A stretch of 64,000 nt of DNA from the NCBI GenBank assembly GCA_025351795.1, contig JANXVG010000026.1, positions 34,999 to 98,998 of the forward strand, written 5' to 3'. The position numbers and the translations under genes are program-made. Under the pieces are notes generated by a model, which was not told where the DNA came from, did no database searches, and saw nothing but the letters and a program-made list of their open reading frames with translations. Shown piece after piece: positions 1 through 8,462 of the stretch. Numbering within the stretch: the first letter of the stretch is position 1; the number at the start of each line of letters is the position of its first letter. The DNA is from Salinibacterium sp. (GTDB taxonomy: Bacteria; Actinomycetota; Actinomycetes; Actinomycetales; Microbacteriaceae).

Positions 1-72
1 GCCCAGATTGTTTCTCGCGAGATGCTCATTGGTTTCTCTTTCCGCGTTAGGAAGTGCCCTCGACAAACTCAT
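1..72 (-). CDS. possible start of a protein running off the left edge
   Basis: An ATG at 72 opens 24 codons that stay open to the window edge, reading MSLSRALPNAERET and onward. I do not recognise the product. It lies downstream of hisN on the same strand, after a very short reading frame with a strong ribosome binding site. There is no good Shine-Dalgarno directly before this ATG, so it may be chance. The call rests only on openness and strand continuity with the hisN operon. Confidence 0.22.
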   Translation of the reverse strand, partial: MSLSRALPNAERETNEHLARNNLG

Positions 73-96
73 GAATCTGACCCCGAGCCTAGCGAG

Positions 97-135
97 TCAA
101 CAACCGGTCGCGTCGGCGATCTGGAGGTGTCTCAT
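97..135 (-). CDS. possible 12-codon leader peptide ending in Cys
   Basis: A 12-residue frame, MRHLQIADATGC then TGA, starts with ATG at 135. GAGGAG stands 7 nt upstream, one of the strongest ribosome binding sites in the window for such a short frame. It begins 16 nt after the hisN stop and lies before a possible partial gene at the left edge. Terminal-Cys leader peptides are known in actinobacteria as cysteine-responsive attenuators, but those usually carry several Cys codons and this has one. It could equally be a chance frame. Confidence 0.3.
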   Translation of the reverse strand: MRHLQIADATGC

Positions 136-151
136 GACAGCTCTCCTCATA

Positions 152-946
152 TTACTGAATCAATTTCAGTGAACTCACCACTGTTTCGTGCAAAATTCCA
201 TTGGTCGCGAGCGCCGTTCCGCTCCACGGACCGGACTCGCCGGTCACCGCGCTGAATTGGCCACCGGCCTCCTCGACGATAGGAATCAAGGCCGCCATGT
301 CATACGGCTTGAGGTCGCATTCAGCGACGATGTCGAGAGATCCCTCGGCCAGCAGCATGTACGACCACATGTCGCCGATCGCGCGAGCGCGCCACACCCG
401 CCGTGAGAGAGCGATGATCTGATCGAGGTAGCCCGCGCCATCCCAGCCCTGGATGTTGTTGTAGCTGAGCGACGCATCGGTGAGGTCGGCGACGTGACTC
501 ACCGCGAGCCGCTGGGGTTCATGGCCGACGGCCTGACCCCACGCGCCGTGGCCGGTTGCCGCCCACCAGCGTTTGCCGAGCGCTGGCGCACTCACGACGC
601 CGACGACGGGCACTCCGTCCACCGCTAGGGCGATGAGAGTGCCCCAAATCGGCACTCCACGCATAAAGTTGGCGGTGCCGTCAATCGGGTCAATGATCCA
701 CTGCCGACGCGAATCGCCGTGCGTTCCGTACTCCTCGCCGAGGATTGAGTCGGTGGGGCGAGCACCCGCAATTGCCGAGCGGATGCTGCGCTCGACGGCC
801 TGATCGGCGTCGGTCACGGGGGTGCGGTCTGGCTTGGTCGTCACGACAAGGTCGAGCGACTGGAAGCGGTCGAGCGAAATGTGGTCGGCGTTCGCGGCGA
901 ATGCGAGCGCGAGGCTGAGGTCGTCGGCGAGGGCGTAGTCGGTCAC
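152..946 (-). CDS. hisN: histidinol-phosphatase, inositol monophosphatase family
   Basis: This 264-residue protein belongs to the Mg-dependent inositol-monophosphatase fold. The metal-binding GEEYG motif, the signature WIIDPIDGTANF and the C-terminal DLKPYDMAAL segment are all present in order. In actinobacteria this subfamily supplies the histidinol-phosphate phosphatase step of histidine synthesis. The start is GTG at 946, giving MTDYALADDL. It is the last clear gene of the minus-strand aroA-rsgA-hisN group, 45 nt after rsgA. Other inositol-phosphatase substrates cannot be excluded from sequence, but length and context fit HisN well. Confidence 0.88.
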   Translation of the reverse strand: MTDYALADDLSLALAFAANADHISLDRFQSLDLVVTTKPDRTPVTDADQAVERSIRSAIAGARPTDSILGEEYGTHGDSRRQWIIDPIDGTANFMRGVPIWGTLIALAVDGVPVVGVVSAPALGKRWWAATGHGAWGQAVGHEPQRLAVSHVADLTDASLSYNNIQGWDGAGYLDQIIALSRRVWRARAIGDMWSYMLLAEGSLDIVAECDLKPYDMAALIPIVEEAGGQFSAVTGESGPWSGTALATNGILHETVVSSLKLIQ

Positions 947-991
947 GGCTTTAGCGTAGCGTCGGCGAGTGAACGGGCGACTAACGCAGAT

Positions 992-2059
992 TCACGAGCC
1001 TGCGGGGCGCCGCTCGGAACCGAGGGTGGTGAGCAGGCGTTGTAGCGAATCGAGGCGAAGGGCACCGAGTTCGCCCAGATCGCCCGCCTCGACGGCTTCG
1101 GCAATCACGCAGTCCGGGGCATCTGGCAGGTGCGTGCAACCGCGCGGGCAGTCTTCTGCGACGGCAGCGAGGTCGGTAAAAGATTTGAGAATATTCGCTG
1201 GGTCGATATGCCCGAGTCCGAACGATCGCACCCCCGGAGTATCAACGATCCAGCCGGTGCCGATGCGGTAGGAGATAGTGGATGATGACGTGTGCCGCCC
1301 GCGACCGGTCACGTCGTTGACGCGGCCGATCGCACGATTCGCGTCGGGAACGAGCGCGTTCACGAGAGTCGACTTGCCTACTCCTGAGTGACCAACGGCA
1401 ACGGTCGTGTGACCCTGGAGCGCTTCGGTAATCTCGGCGATCGGGAAATCATCAGAGCGCATCGTGAACACCCGAAGGTCGAGGCCTGCGAAGTTAGCTA
1501 GGAAGTCAGCCGGATCAGCGAGGTCAGTTTTTGTGATGCAGAGAATCGGCGTGATCCCGGCGTCGAACGCCGCGACGAGATACCGGTCGACGAGTCTCGG
1601 GCGTGGCTCGGGGTTAGCCGCGGCGACGACGATCAGCATCTGGTCGGCGTTCGCCACGATGATGCGCTCGACCGCATCCGTGTCGTCTGCGCTGCGACGC
1701 AGAAGCGTGGTGCGCGGCTGGATACGCACAATGCGCGCCAGACTGCCGTCGGCACCGGTCGTGTCACCCACGAGATCCACCCAGTCGCCCGCGACGACCG
1801 AAACCTTGCCAGCCTGGTTTTTGCCGAGTTCGCGCGCACGAGTAGCTATCAGCTGCCGCTCGTCTCGCGTGTTCTCGGCGATCCAGACGCCGTATCTACC
1901 GCGGTCGACGCTGAAGACTCGGCCGCTCACCGCATCCGCATGCTCCGGCCGCAGTTTACTGCGCGGCTTATTGCCCTTCGGATTTGGTCGGACCTTGGCT
2001 GCTGATTCGTCGTACTCGGAGTACTCCTCGTCGTCCTCGTCGTCAGCCAACCAACTCAC
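992..2059 (-). CDS. rsgA: ribosome small subunit-dependent GTPase A
   Basis: RsgA is a circularly permuted GTPase that helps 30S subunit maturation. The 355-residue protein has an acidic N-terminal tail, an OB fold, then the permuted GTPase motifs: G4 TKTD before G1 GHSGVGKS and G3 DTPG. A C-terminal zinc knuckle follows, with CPRGCTH and a further Cys. The start is GTG at 2059, overlapping the aroA stop by 4 nt (GTGA), so the two are probably translationally coupled. All key motifs are intact and the length is normal for actinobacteria. Confidence 0.95.
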   Translation of the reverse strand: MSWLADDEDDEEYSEYDESAAKVRPNPKGNKPRSKLRPEHADAVSGRVFSVDRGRYGVWIAENTRDERQLIATRARELGKNQAGKVSVVAGDWVDLVGDTTGADGSLARIVRIQPRTTLLRRSADDTDAVERIIVANADQMLIVVAAANPEPRPRLVDRYLVAAFDAGITPILCITKTDLADPADFLANFAGLDLRVFTMRSDDFPIAEITEALQGHTTVAVGHSGVGKSTLVNALVPDANRAIGRVNDVTGRGRHTSSSTISYRIGTGWIVDTPGVRSFGLGHIDPANILKSFTDLAAVAEDCPRGCTHLPDAPDCVIAEAVEAGDLGELGALRLDSLQRLLTTLGSERRPAGS

Positions 2060-3435
2060 AGAAGATCGACCGCGCCGATAATCGCCGGGGTGCCGCCAAG
2101 CATTGCGGCCCAGAGTTCGGGAAACTGTGGAATTGTCTTCGCAGTCGTACCGATGTTGTCGATCTCGACGCCGGGTACCGCGAGCCCAATGATCGCTCCG
2201 GCGGTCGCCATCCTGTGGTCGTCATAGCTGTGCCAGATACCGCCGTGCAATGGCCGAGGCCGAATGATGAGCCCGTCGGGCGTTTCGGTCACATCACCGC
2301 CGAGCGCGTTGATCTCGGCTGCGAGAGCGGCGAGTCTGTTAGTTTCATGGCCACGCAAATGGGCGATTCCGCTCAGAATGGTGTCGCTATCGGCGAGCGC
2401 GGCGAGCGCGGTGATCGTCGGCGCGAGTTCGCTTGCCTGATCGAGCGTGATTCCATGGATCGAGCCGGTGCCGGTGACCCGTAGGGTACCGTCGACGGCA
2501 GAAATTTGCGCCCCCATCCGTTCAAGAATGCTCACCATCTGCGCACCGACCTGGGTAGTCGCTCTGGGCCAGCCGGTCACCGTGACCGAGCCGCCCGCGA
2601 TGAGCGCGGCCGCCAGAAACGGGCCAGCGTTAGACAGGTCGGGCTCGATGTCGATGTCTCGCGCCTCAATTTCACTAGGCTCGACGACCCAAAGGTCGTG
2701 CTCTGGGCTGTGCACCACCACCCCCCGCGCTGCGAGGGTAGCGATGGTCATCGCAATGTGCGGGAGGCTCGGCAGCCGTTCACCGGTATGGCGCAAGCGC
2801 AGGCCGTTGGTGAATCGCGGCGCGGCGAGAAGCAGGCCAGAGACAAACTGGCTCGATGCCGATGCATCGATCTCAAGGTCACCTCCAGCGACCGCGCCGG
2901 TGCCGTATACGCTGAACGGAAGCGCTCCACGGCCGTCATCGGTCACGTCAACGCCGAGCGCCCGGAGAGAGTCGATGGTTGCGCGCATGGGGCGCAAACG
3001 TGCCGCAGGATCGCCATCGAAGGCGACCGGGCCGAGCGCGAGTGCGGCTACCGGTGGTAAGAAGCGCATCAGCGTGCCAGCCAATCCGCAGTTGATCGAG
3101 CCACCGGTGAGCTCGCCCGGCGTGACGAGTAAATCGGGGCCGAATGTGCCGTCGCCCGGCTGCGCGATGATAGACACACCGAGCGTCGTCAGCGCCTCGA
3201 TCATCAGCGCGCTGTCTCGCGAGTGCAGCGGAGAGCGCAGGAGTGATGGTCCGTTTGCGAGCGCAGCCAAGACGAGTTCGCGGTTGGTGAGACTTTTCGA
3301 GCCGGGAAGCTGGAGCACTGCCGCAAGTCGCTCGTGAGCAACCGGGGCGCGCCAGAAGCCGCCGTCAGCCTCAGGCACTGGGCGGTCGTCGCCGTAGGGG
3401 TTGAACTGCGGTTGCGCAATTTTGGAAATCGCCAT
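2056..3435 (-). CDS. aroA: 3-phosphoshikimate 1-carboxyvinyltransferase (EPSP synthase)
   Basis: This 459-residue enzyme transfers the enolpyruvyl group of PEP to shikimate 3-phosphate in aromatic amino acid synthesis. The substrate-binding [10 protein letters not shown] motif, the GLAGTLMRF segment, [13 protein letters not shown] and the C-terminal [11 protein letters not shown] are all present, covering both inside-out alpha/beta domains. It heads the aroA-rsgA-hisN group and overlaps rsgA by 4 nt. It is divergent from sigR, with only a short gap that holds the SigR-type promoter, so its own promoter must overlap that region. Confidence 0.97.
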   Translation of the reverse strand: MAISKIAQPQFNPYGDDRPVPEADGGFWRAPVAHERLAAVLQLPGSKSLTNRELVLAALANGPSLLRSPLHSRDSALMIEALTTLGVSIIAQPGDGTFGPDLLVTPGELTGGSINCGLAGTLMRFLPPVAALALGPVAFDGDPAARLRPMRATIDSLRALGVDVTDDGRGALPFSVYGTGAVAGGDLEIDASASSQFVSGLLLAAPRFTNGLRLRHTGERLPSLPHIAMTIATLAARGVVVHSPEHDLWVVEPSEIEARDIDIEPDLSNAGPFLAAALIAGGSVTVTGWPRATTQVGAQMVSILERMGAQISAVDGTLRVTGTGSIHGITLDQASELAPTITALAALADSDTILSGIAHLRGHETNRLAALAAEINALGGDVTETPDGLIIRPRPLHGGIWHSYDDHRMATAGAIIGLAVPGVEIDNIGTTAKTIPQFPELWAAMLGGTPAIIGAVDLL

Positions 3436-3459
3436 CGCTATACAGGGTAGCCGTGGCGT

Positions 3460-3486
3460 GGAATAGGCACCTCATCCGCGCTGTTG
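3460..3486 (+). promoter_or_regulatory. SigR/SigH-type promoter of sigR
   Basis: GGAAT at 3460-3464 is followed by exactly 18 nt and then GTTG at 3483-3486. This matches the thiol-stress sigma factor consensus GGAAT-N18-GTT. It lies directly upstream of sigR and would start transcription near 3493, which implies positive autoregulation as in Streptomyces sigR and mycobacterial sigH. Confidence 0.75.
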
Positions 3487-3524
3487 GGCTCGATGACGGT
3501 ACGCGAAACCCGGATGGAGCGCCG

Positions 3525-4256
3525 ATGACAACTGCACTGGCCACGCGCCGGGGTAACGCTATGCTCGGCAATCTAGACTGGGCGCTGATGAGTACTGAAG
3601 CACCAGACGAGCCAGTGACCGACGTTGTACGCGAGACACCGGTTGCGCAGGATCTTGCCGCGAAACGCGCCCTTTTCGAACAGCAGGCACTGCCGTTCAT
3701 GGACCAACTTTACGCCGCAGCCATGCGCATGACACGCAATCCTGCGGATGCCGCTGACCTCGTGCAGGAAACGTTCGTCAAGGCGTTCACGGCATTCGGC
3801 CAATTTCAGCAGGGAACTAACCTCAAGGCGTGGTTGTACCGCATCCAGACAAACACGTTCATCAACATCTACCGCAAGAACCAGCGGAACCCCTATCAGG
3901 GAACCATTGATGACCTCCAAGACTGGCAACTCGGCGGTGCGGAGTCGGTCACCCAGTCGAAGGCCACGCGGTCCGCTGAGGCCGAGGCGATCGATCACCT
4001 CCCTGACAGCGCCGTCAAAGATGCTCTGCAGGCCATCCCCGAAGATTTCCGCCTTGCCGTGTATTTCGCCGATGTGGAGGGCTTCTCCTACCAGGAGGTA
4101 GCCGACATAATGAAGACGCCCGTGGGTACCGTGATGAGCCGCTTGCACCGCGGTCGCCGGATGCTGCGGGACCTTCTCGCTGACTACGCACAGGAGCGCG
4201 GCTTCGTCGTCGCGCCCGCGAGCGCCAAGAAACCTGTTTCTGGGGGAATGAAATGA
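3525..4256 (+). CDS. sigR: ECF sigma factor of the SigR/SigH thiol-stress group
   Basis: The protein carries sigma region 2 ([17 protein letters not shown], then [15 protein letters not shown]) and region 4 ([19 protein letters not shown], then [11 protein letters not shown]). These closely match mycobacterial SigH and Streptomyces SigR. It directs the response to disulfide stress and is held by RsrA, encoded next with a 4-nt ATGA overlap. Three starts are possible: ATG 3525 with GGAG 5 nt before it, ATG 3561, and ATG 3588, which gives the usual family length of about 222 residues. I give 3525 because of its ribosome binding site. The upstream start may make a longer isoform. A further in-frame start at 3453 lies before the promoter and is unlikely. 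Confidence 0.93.
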   Translation: MTTALATRRGNAMLGNLDWALMSTEAPDEPVTDVVRETPVAQDLAAKRALFEQQALPFMDQLYAAAMRMTRNPADAADLVQETFVKAFTAFGQFQQGTNLKAWLYRIQTNTFINIYRKNQRNPYQGTIDDLQDWQLGGAESVTQSKATRSAEAEAIDHLPDSAVKDALQAIPEDFRLAVYFADVEGFSYQEVADIMKTPVGTVMSRLHRGRRMLRDLLADYAQERGFVVAPASAKKPVSGGMK

Positions 4257-4483
4257 CCGACTGCGGTTGCGAAAAGGCGAAAGCCGAGCTCGAAGAGTAC
4301 CTGCACCGTGAGGTGAGTGACGCGGATTTTCGCGACATCACCGAACACCTCGTCAATTGCGAAGACTGCACCGGTGAACACTTGGTCGGTGTCGCTCTTA
4401 CGCTCAAGGTAAAGCAGGCCTGCCAAGAAAAGGCGCCTGAGGGCTTGCTCGCCGCCGTTCGGTCGAGGCTCGCTGGCGCATAG
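4253..4483 (+). CDS. rsrA: zinc-binding anti-sigma factor of the RsrA family
   Basis: This 76-residue protein is a redox-switch anti-sigma factor. The diagnostic H-x3-C-x2-C zinc motif is at His32, Cys36 and Cys39 (HLVNCEDC), with extra N-terminal cysteines at 4 and 6. In the family, oxidation of these cysteines releases zinc and frees the sigma factor. It overlaps sigR by 4 nt, so the two products are made in a fixed ratio. The family is often annotated as the mycothiol-system anti-sigma factor, which fits an actinobacterial host. Confidence 0.93.
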   Translation: MTDCGCEKAKAELEEYLHREVSDADFRDITEHLVNCEDCTGEHLVGVALTLKVKQACQEKAPEGLLAAVRSRLAGA

Positions 4484-4504
4484 CGCGATTCGCTGAGCCC
4501 CTCG

Positions 4505-4537
4505 GTGATGTTAGATCGACCGTGATGTTAGATCGAC
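4505..4537. repeat. 17-bp tandem duplication over the kgd stop codon
   Basis: The 16-mer GTGATGTTAGATCGAC occurs at 4505-4520 and again at 4522-4537, a 17-bp period. The second copy contains the kgd stop codon (4528-4530). The first copy therefore carries a spare stop just downstream of the gene. This is a small local duplication between the convergent rsrA and kgd genes. Confidence 0.85.
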
Positions 4538-7500
4538 AGAGCTCGATTGATCAGGTCGGCCTGCTCTTGCGCACTCCGCTTCGATGAACCGGTGGCTGGT
4601 GAGGCGGATGCCGGGCGAGATGCAACCGCGATCGTGCGGCCACGCAGTTGCTTGGCCAACTCGAAACAGATAAACGGCCAAGCACCCTGGTTTTCCGGCT
4701 CGTCTTGGGTCCAGACCAGGTCCGCATTCGGATACTGCTCGAGCACGCTGTTGAGCTGGGCGATCGGGATTGGGTAGAACTGCTCCATGCGCACAATGGC
4801 CACGTTCTGTTGTTCGCGCTTGGTGAGTTCGGTGGTGATGTCGTAGAAGATTTTGCCGGCCGTTAGCACCACGCGCGTGACCGCGGTCTTATCGGTAACG
4901 CGCGCGTCGTCGATGATCGGCTCGAAGCGCCCCGTGGTGAAGTCGGAAACGTCGCTTGTGGCACCGCGCAGGCGCAACATGGCCTTCGGTGTGAAGACAA
5001 TAAGCGGGCGTCGCGGCCGTGCGTACGCCTGCCGACGGAGCAGGTGGAAGTACGATGCCGGGGTCGACGGGCGCGCAACTGTCATGTTGTTCTCAGCGCA
5101 CAATTGCAGGTAGCGCTCGATGCGCGCTGAGGAGTGATCGGGCCCCTGACCTTCATAGCCGTGCGGTAGCACCAGCACGACGCTCGAACGCTGCCCCCAC
5201 TTTTGCTCGGCACTCGAGATGAATTCGTCGATCACAGTTTGGGCACCGTTGGCAAAGTCACCGAACTGCGCCTCCCAGAGCACGAGGGCGTCTGCGCGCT
5301 CGACCGAGTAGCCGTATTCGAAGCCCACGGCCGCGTACTCGGAGAGCAGTGAGTCGTAGATCCAGAAGCGGGCCTGTTGCTCACTGAGGTTCGCGAGCGG
5401 TAACCACTCCTGGCCATTCTCGCGGTCGTGGAACACCGCATGACGCTGTACGAAGGTACCCCGGCGGGTGTCTTGGCCCGCCATGCGCACGGGTGTTCCT
5501 TCAAGAAGCACGGAGCCGAGGGCCAACAACTCGCCGAAGCCCCAATCGATCGAACCGTTGCGGCTCATCTCAACGCGTTTCTTAAGAAGTGCCTGCAGTT
5601 TCGGGTGCACCGAGAACCCCGGCGGCACATTGTCGTGAGCGTTGCCGATGAGGGTAATGACCGCGGGATCGACCCCGGTGGTCGCGGGTTCGCCGATTGC
5701 GTCATCCTGCTGCGACTCGGGTCGCTCGAGGTCGGAAATGGCGTGGGTATCTTGGGTGATGATGGGCATCGAGCCGGTCTGTGCAGCATGAGTTTCAGCA
5801 AATGCGCGCTCTAGGCGGTCCTGAAAGTCTTGGTGGCTCGCCTCGTACTCTTCTTGGGTAATGTCGCCTCGGCCGACGAGAGCCTCCGTGTAAAGGGTAC
5901 GCACGGAGCGCTTCGCCTCGATGAGGTTATACATGAGTGGCTGCGTCATCGAGGGGTCATCGCCCTCGTTGTGGCCGCGTCGGCGGTAGCAGACGAGGTC
6001 GACCACGACGTCGCGGTGGAATTCCTGACGGTAGGCGAACGCGAGCTCGGCGACGCGCACGACCGCCTCGGGGTCATCCCCATTGACGTGGAAGATCGGG
6101 GCTTGAATTGTCTTCGCGACATCCGTGGAATAAATCGACGTGTGCGCTTCAGCCGGCGGGGTCGTGAAGCCGACCTGATTGTTGATGTTGACGTGCACGG
6201 TGCCGCCAGTGCGGTATGCCCGCAGCTGCGACATCTGCAGAATTTCGACGACGATACCCTGGCCAGCCATCGCGGCATCCCCGTGAACCATGACGGGCAG
6301 CACGGTGAACGTGCCGATCGGCCGGCGGTCTTGTTTGGCGCGAACGATGCCCTCCATCACGCCATCGACAGCCTCGAGGTGCGAAGGATTTGCCGCGAGA
6401 TAGACCGGAATTTTCTTACCATCTGCGGCCGTGAATGTGCCCTCCGTGCCGAGATGATACTTGACGTCGCCAGAGCCCTGCACGGTCTTCGGGTCTTGGG
6501 TTCCCTCAAACTCGCGGAAAATCTGACCGTAGGTTTTGCCGGCAATGTTGGTGAGCACGCTCAGACGCCCGCGGTGCGCCATGCCGATCACGACCTCCTC
6601 GAGGTTCTCATCTGCGGCCTTCTGGATGACGGCATCCAGTAGGGCAATGGTCGACTCACCGCCCTCGAGACTGAACCGCTTTTGACCAACGTACTTCGTC
6701 TGCAGAAAGGTCTCGAATGCCTCGGCCTCGTTGAGCTTGCCGAGGATGCGCATTTGCTCGTCGTGGCTGGGCTTGGCATACGGCTTCTCGACGTGCTCCT
6801 GGATCCAGCGACGTTGCGCCGGGTCTTGAATGTGCATGTACTCGATACCGACGGTGCGGCAGTATGCGTCGCGCAGCATCCCGAGGATCTCGCGGAGAAG
6901 CGCAGCGCGCTTGCCACCGAAGCCACCCGTGACGAACTCACGGTCCAGATCCCAGAACGTGAGACCATGGCTCGCGATGTCGAGATCGGGGTGCGAGCGC
7001 TGGCGGTATTCAAGCGGGTCGACATCGGCCATCAGGTGTCCGCGAACGCGGAACGAGTTGATGAGCTCCTGCACCCGAGCGGTCTTCGAGACGTTGTCTG
7101 CGAGGTCGACGCTGATGTCTGCTGCCCAGTGGATCGGGTCGTACGGAACGCGCAGCGCGGCGAAGATACCCTCGTAAAAGGCGTGCTCACCGATCAGTCG
7201 TTCGTGGATCTTCTTGAGGAACTCTCCCGAGCCTGCGCCCTGGATCACGCGGTGGTCGTAGGTGCTCGTCAGTGTGATCGTCTTACCGATGCCTAGCTCG
7301 GCGAGCGTTTTTGGCGAAGCGCCTTGGAACTCGGCGGGGTACTCGAGCGCACCAGCGCCCACGATCGTGCCAGCACCGCGCATCAGGCGAGGCACAGAGT
7401 GCTCGGTACCGATTCCACCAGGGTTAGTGAGCGAGATGGTGTTTCCTGCGTAATCCGCCGCGGTGAGCTTGTTAGCGCGGCCGCGCGCAACGACATCTTC

Positions 7501-8331
7501 GTAGGCGATGAGGAACTCGGCGAATCCCATCGTGTCCGCGCGCTTGATGCCGGGTACGACGAGTGCCCGCGTGCCGTCGGGCTTCGGAATATCGATTGCG
7601 ATCCCGAGATTAATGTGCGCCGGGGTGACAACGGAAGGTTTGCCATCCGGCTCGTCGTAGAACACGTTCTGGCTCGGGAACTCCTTGAGCGTCTGCACGA
7701 TTGCCCACGCGATGAGATGCGTGAATGAGACCTTGCCGCCGCGGGTGCGCTTCAAGTGATTGTTAATCACGATGCGGTTATCGATCAAGAGCTTTGCTGG
7801 CATCGTGCGAACGCTCGTGGCGGTCGGAACGGTAAGACTTATGTCCATGTTCGCGGCGAGTGACTTCGCTGCACCCTTGAGGACTGCCGTCTCGTCTTCG
7901 CGGACAACCACTGGCTCGGCAGTTTCGGCGGCGACGGCGGGGGCCCGCGGCGGAGCTTCAGCGGGGATGGGCTGGGGCTTAGCTAGTACGGACGTTGTTC
8001 GAGCGATCGGCGGGCTGCTCGTCGCCGGTGAGCTCGTGGGGTCTGCCAGAACGGCTGGCGTTGTTTCAGGAACCGCGGCCGGCACAGGCTCCTCGGATGC
8101 CGTCATGACCTCGTCGGGGATCTGAGGTTCGCCTCCCAAGGCCGTCTCGATCACCCCGGTCGGCGTCGGATCTATTGTGCTGTGGTATTTTTCGAGAATC
8201 GGCCACCACGATTGTTCGACCGAATTTTTGTCTTCGAGGTACTTTTCGTACATTTCATCGACAAGCCACTCATTGGCTCCAAATTCAGACGAGTCGCCAG
8301 CCGGCGTTACTCCGGTCACTTGGCTCGACAC
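4528..8331 (-). CDS. kgd: 2-oxoglutarate dehydrogenase, fused E2-E1 (Kgd/OdhA type)
   Basis: This very long enzyme (about 1267 residues) joins an N-terminal E1 segment (FGANEWLVDEMYEKYLED), an Ala/Pro-rich linker, a lipoyl-less E2 succinyltransferase core (TYDHRVIQGAGSGEF) and the thiamine-diphosphate E1 domains (IGMAHRGRLSVLTNI, HVNINNQVGFTTPP, RRRGHNEGDDPS). This is the actinobacterial architecture of the 2-oxoglutarate dehydrogenase complex and feeds the TCA cycle. GTG at 8331 gives VSSQVTGVTPAG, close to relatives. A TTG at 8370 would add 13 residues and is less likely. It is convergent with rsrA and divergent from guaB1. The succinyl-CoA made by the pca operon enters the cycle just after this step. 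Confidence 0.96.
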   Translation of the reverse strand: MSSQVTGVTPAGDSSEFGANEWLVDEMYEKYLEDKNSVEQSWWPILEKYHSTIDPTPTGVIETALGGEPQIPDEVMTASEEPVPAAVPETTPAVLADPTSSPATSSPPIARTTSVLAKPQPIPAEAPPRAPAVAAETAEPVVVREDETAVLKGAAKSLAANMDISLTVPTATSVRTMPAKLLIDNRIVINNHLKRTRGGKVSFTHLIAWAIVQTLKEFPSQNVFYDEPDGKPSVVTPAHINLGIAIDIPKPDGTRALVVPGIKRADTMGFAEFLIAYEDVVARGRANKLTAADYAGNTISLTNPGGIGTEHSVPRLMRGAGTIVGAGALEYPAEFQGASPKTLAELGIGKTITLTSTYDHRVIQGAGSGEFLKKIHERLIGEHAFYEGIFAALRVPYDPIHWAADISVDLADNVSKTARVQELINSFRVRGHLMADVDPLEYRQRSHPDLDIASHGLTFWDLDREFVTGGFGGKRAALLREILGMLRDAYCRTVGIEYMHIQDPAQRRWIQEHVEKPYAKPSHDEQMRILGKLNEAEAFETFLQTKYVGQKRFSLEGGESTIALLDAVIQKAADENLEEVVIGMAHRGRLSVLTNIAGKTYGQIFREFEGTQDPKTVQGSGDVKYHLGTEGTFTAADGKKIPVYLAANPSHLEAVDGVMEGIVRAKQDRRPIGTFTVLPVMVHGDAAMAGQGIVVEILQMSQLRAYRTGGTVHVNINNQVGFTTPPAEAHTSIYSTDVAKTIQAPIFHVNGDDPEAVVRVAELAFAYRQEFHRDVVVDLVCYRRRGHNEGDDPSMTQPLMYNLIEAKRSVRTLYTEALVGRGDITQEEYEASHQDFQDRLERAFAETHAAQTGSMPIITQDTHAISDLERPESQQDDAIGEPATTGVDPAVITLIGNAHDNVPPGFSVHPKLQALLKKRVEMSRNGSIDWGFGELLALGSVLLEGTPVRMAGQDTRRGTFVQRHAVFHDRENGQEWLPLANLSEQQARFWIYDSLLSEYAAVGFEYGYSVERADALVLWEAQFGDFANGAQTVIDEFISSAEQKWGQRSSVVLVLPHGYEGQGPDHSSARIERYLQLCAENNMTVARPSTPASYFHLLRRQAYARPRRPLIVFTPKAMLRLRGATSDVSDFTTGRFEPIIDDARVTDKTAVTRVVLTAGKIFYDITTELTKREQQNVAIVRMEQFYPIPIAQLNSVLEQYPNADLVWTQDEPENQGAWPFICFELAKQLRGRTIAVASRPASASPATGSSKRSAQEQADLINRALSI

Positions 8332-8462
8332 AACCGACCGCCCACTTTCAGTTCTCTTGGTACCCAACAACTACGGCGACCGCCGCCGGCCACACTATCT
8401 CTCAGCTTAATCGCTTTCATCAGACGGCGTCGTCGGTCGAAGGAAGCGTTAGCGTTAATTTC

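Noticed and set aside
22..255. 77-codon plus-strand frame at the left edge
   Set aside because: Antisense to the end of hisN, Arg/Ser-rich, no ribosome binding site or recognisable motif.
2447..3337. 296-codon plus-strand frame
   Set aside because: Antisense to aroA, Ser/Arg/Pro-rich; aroA motifs are unambiguous.
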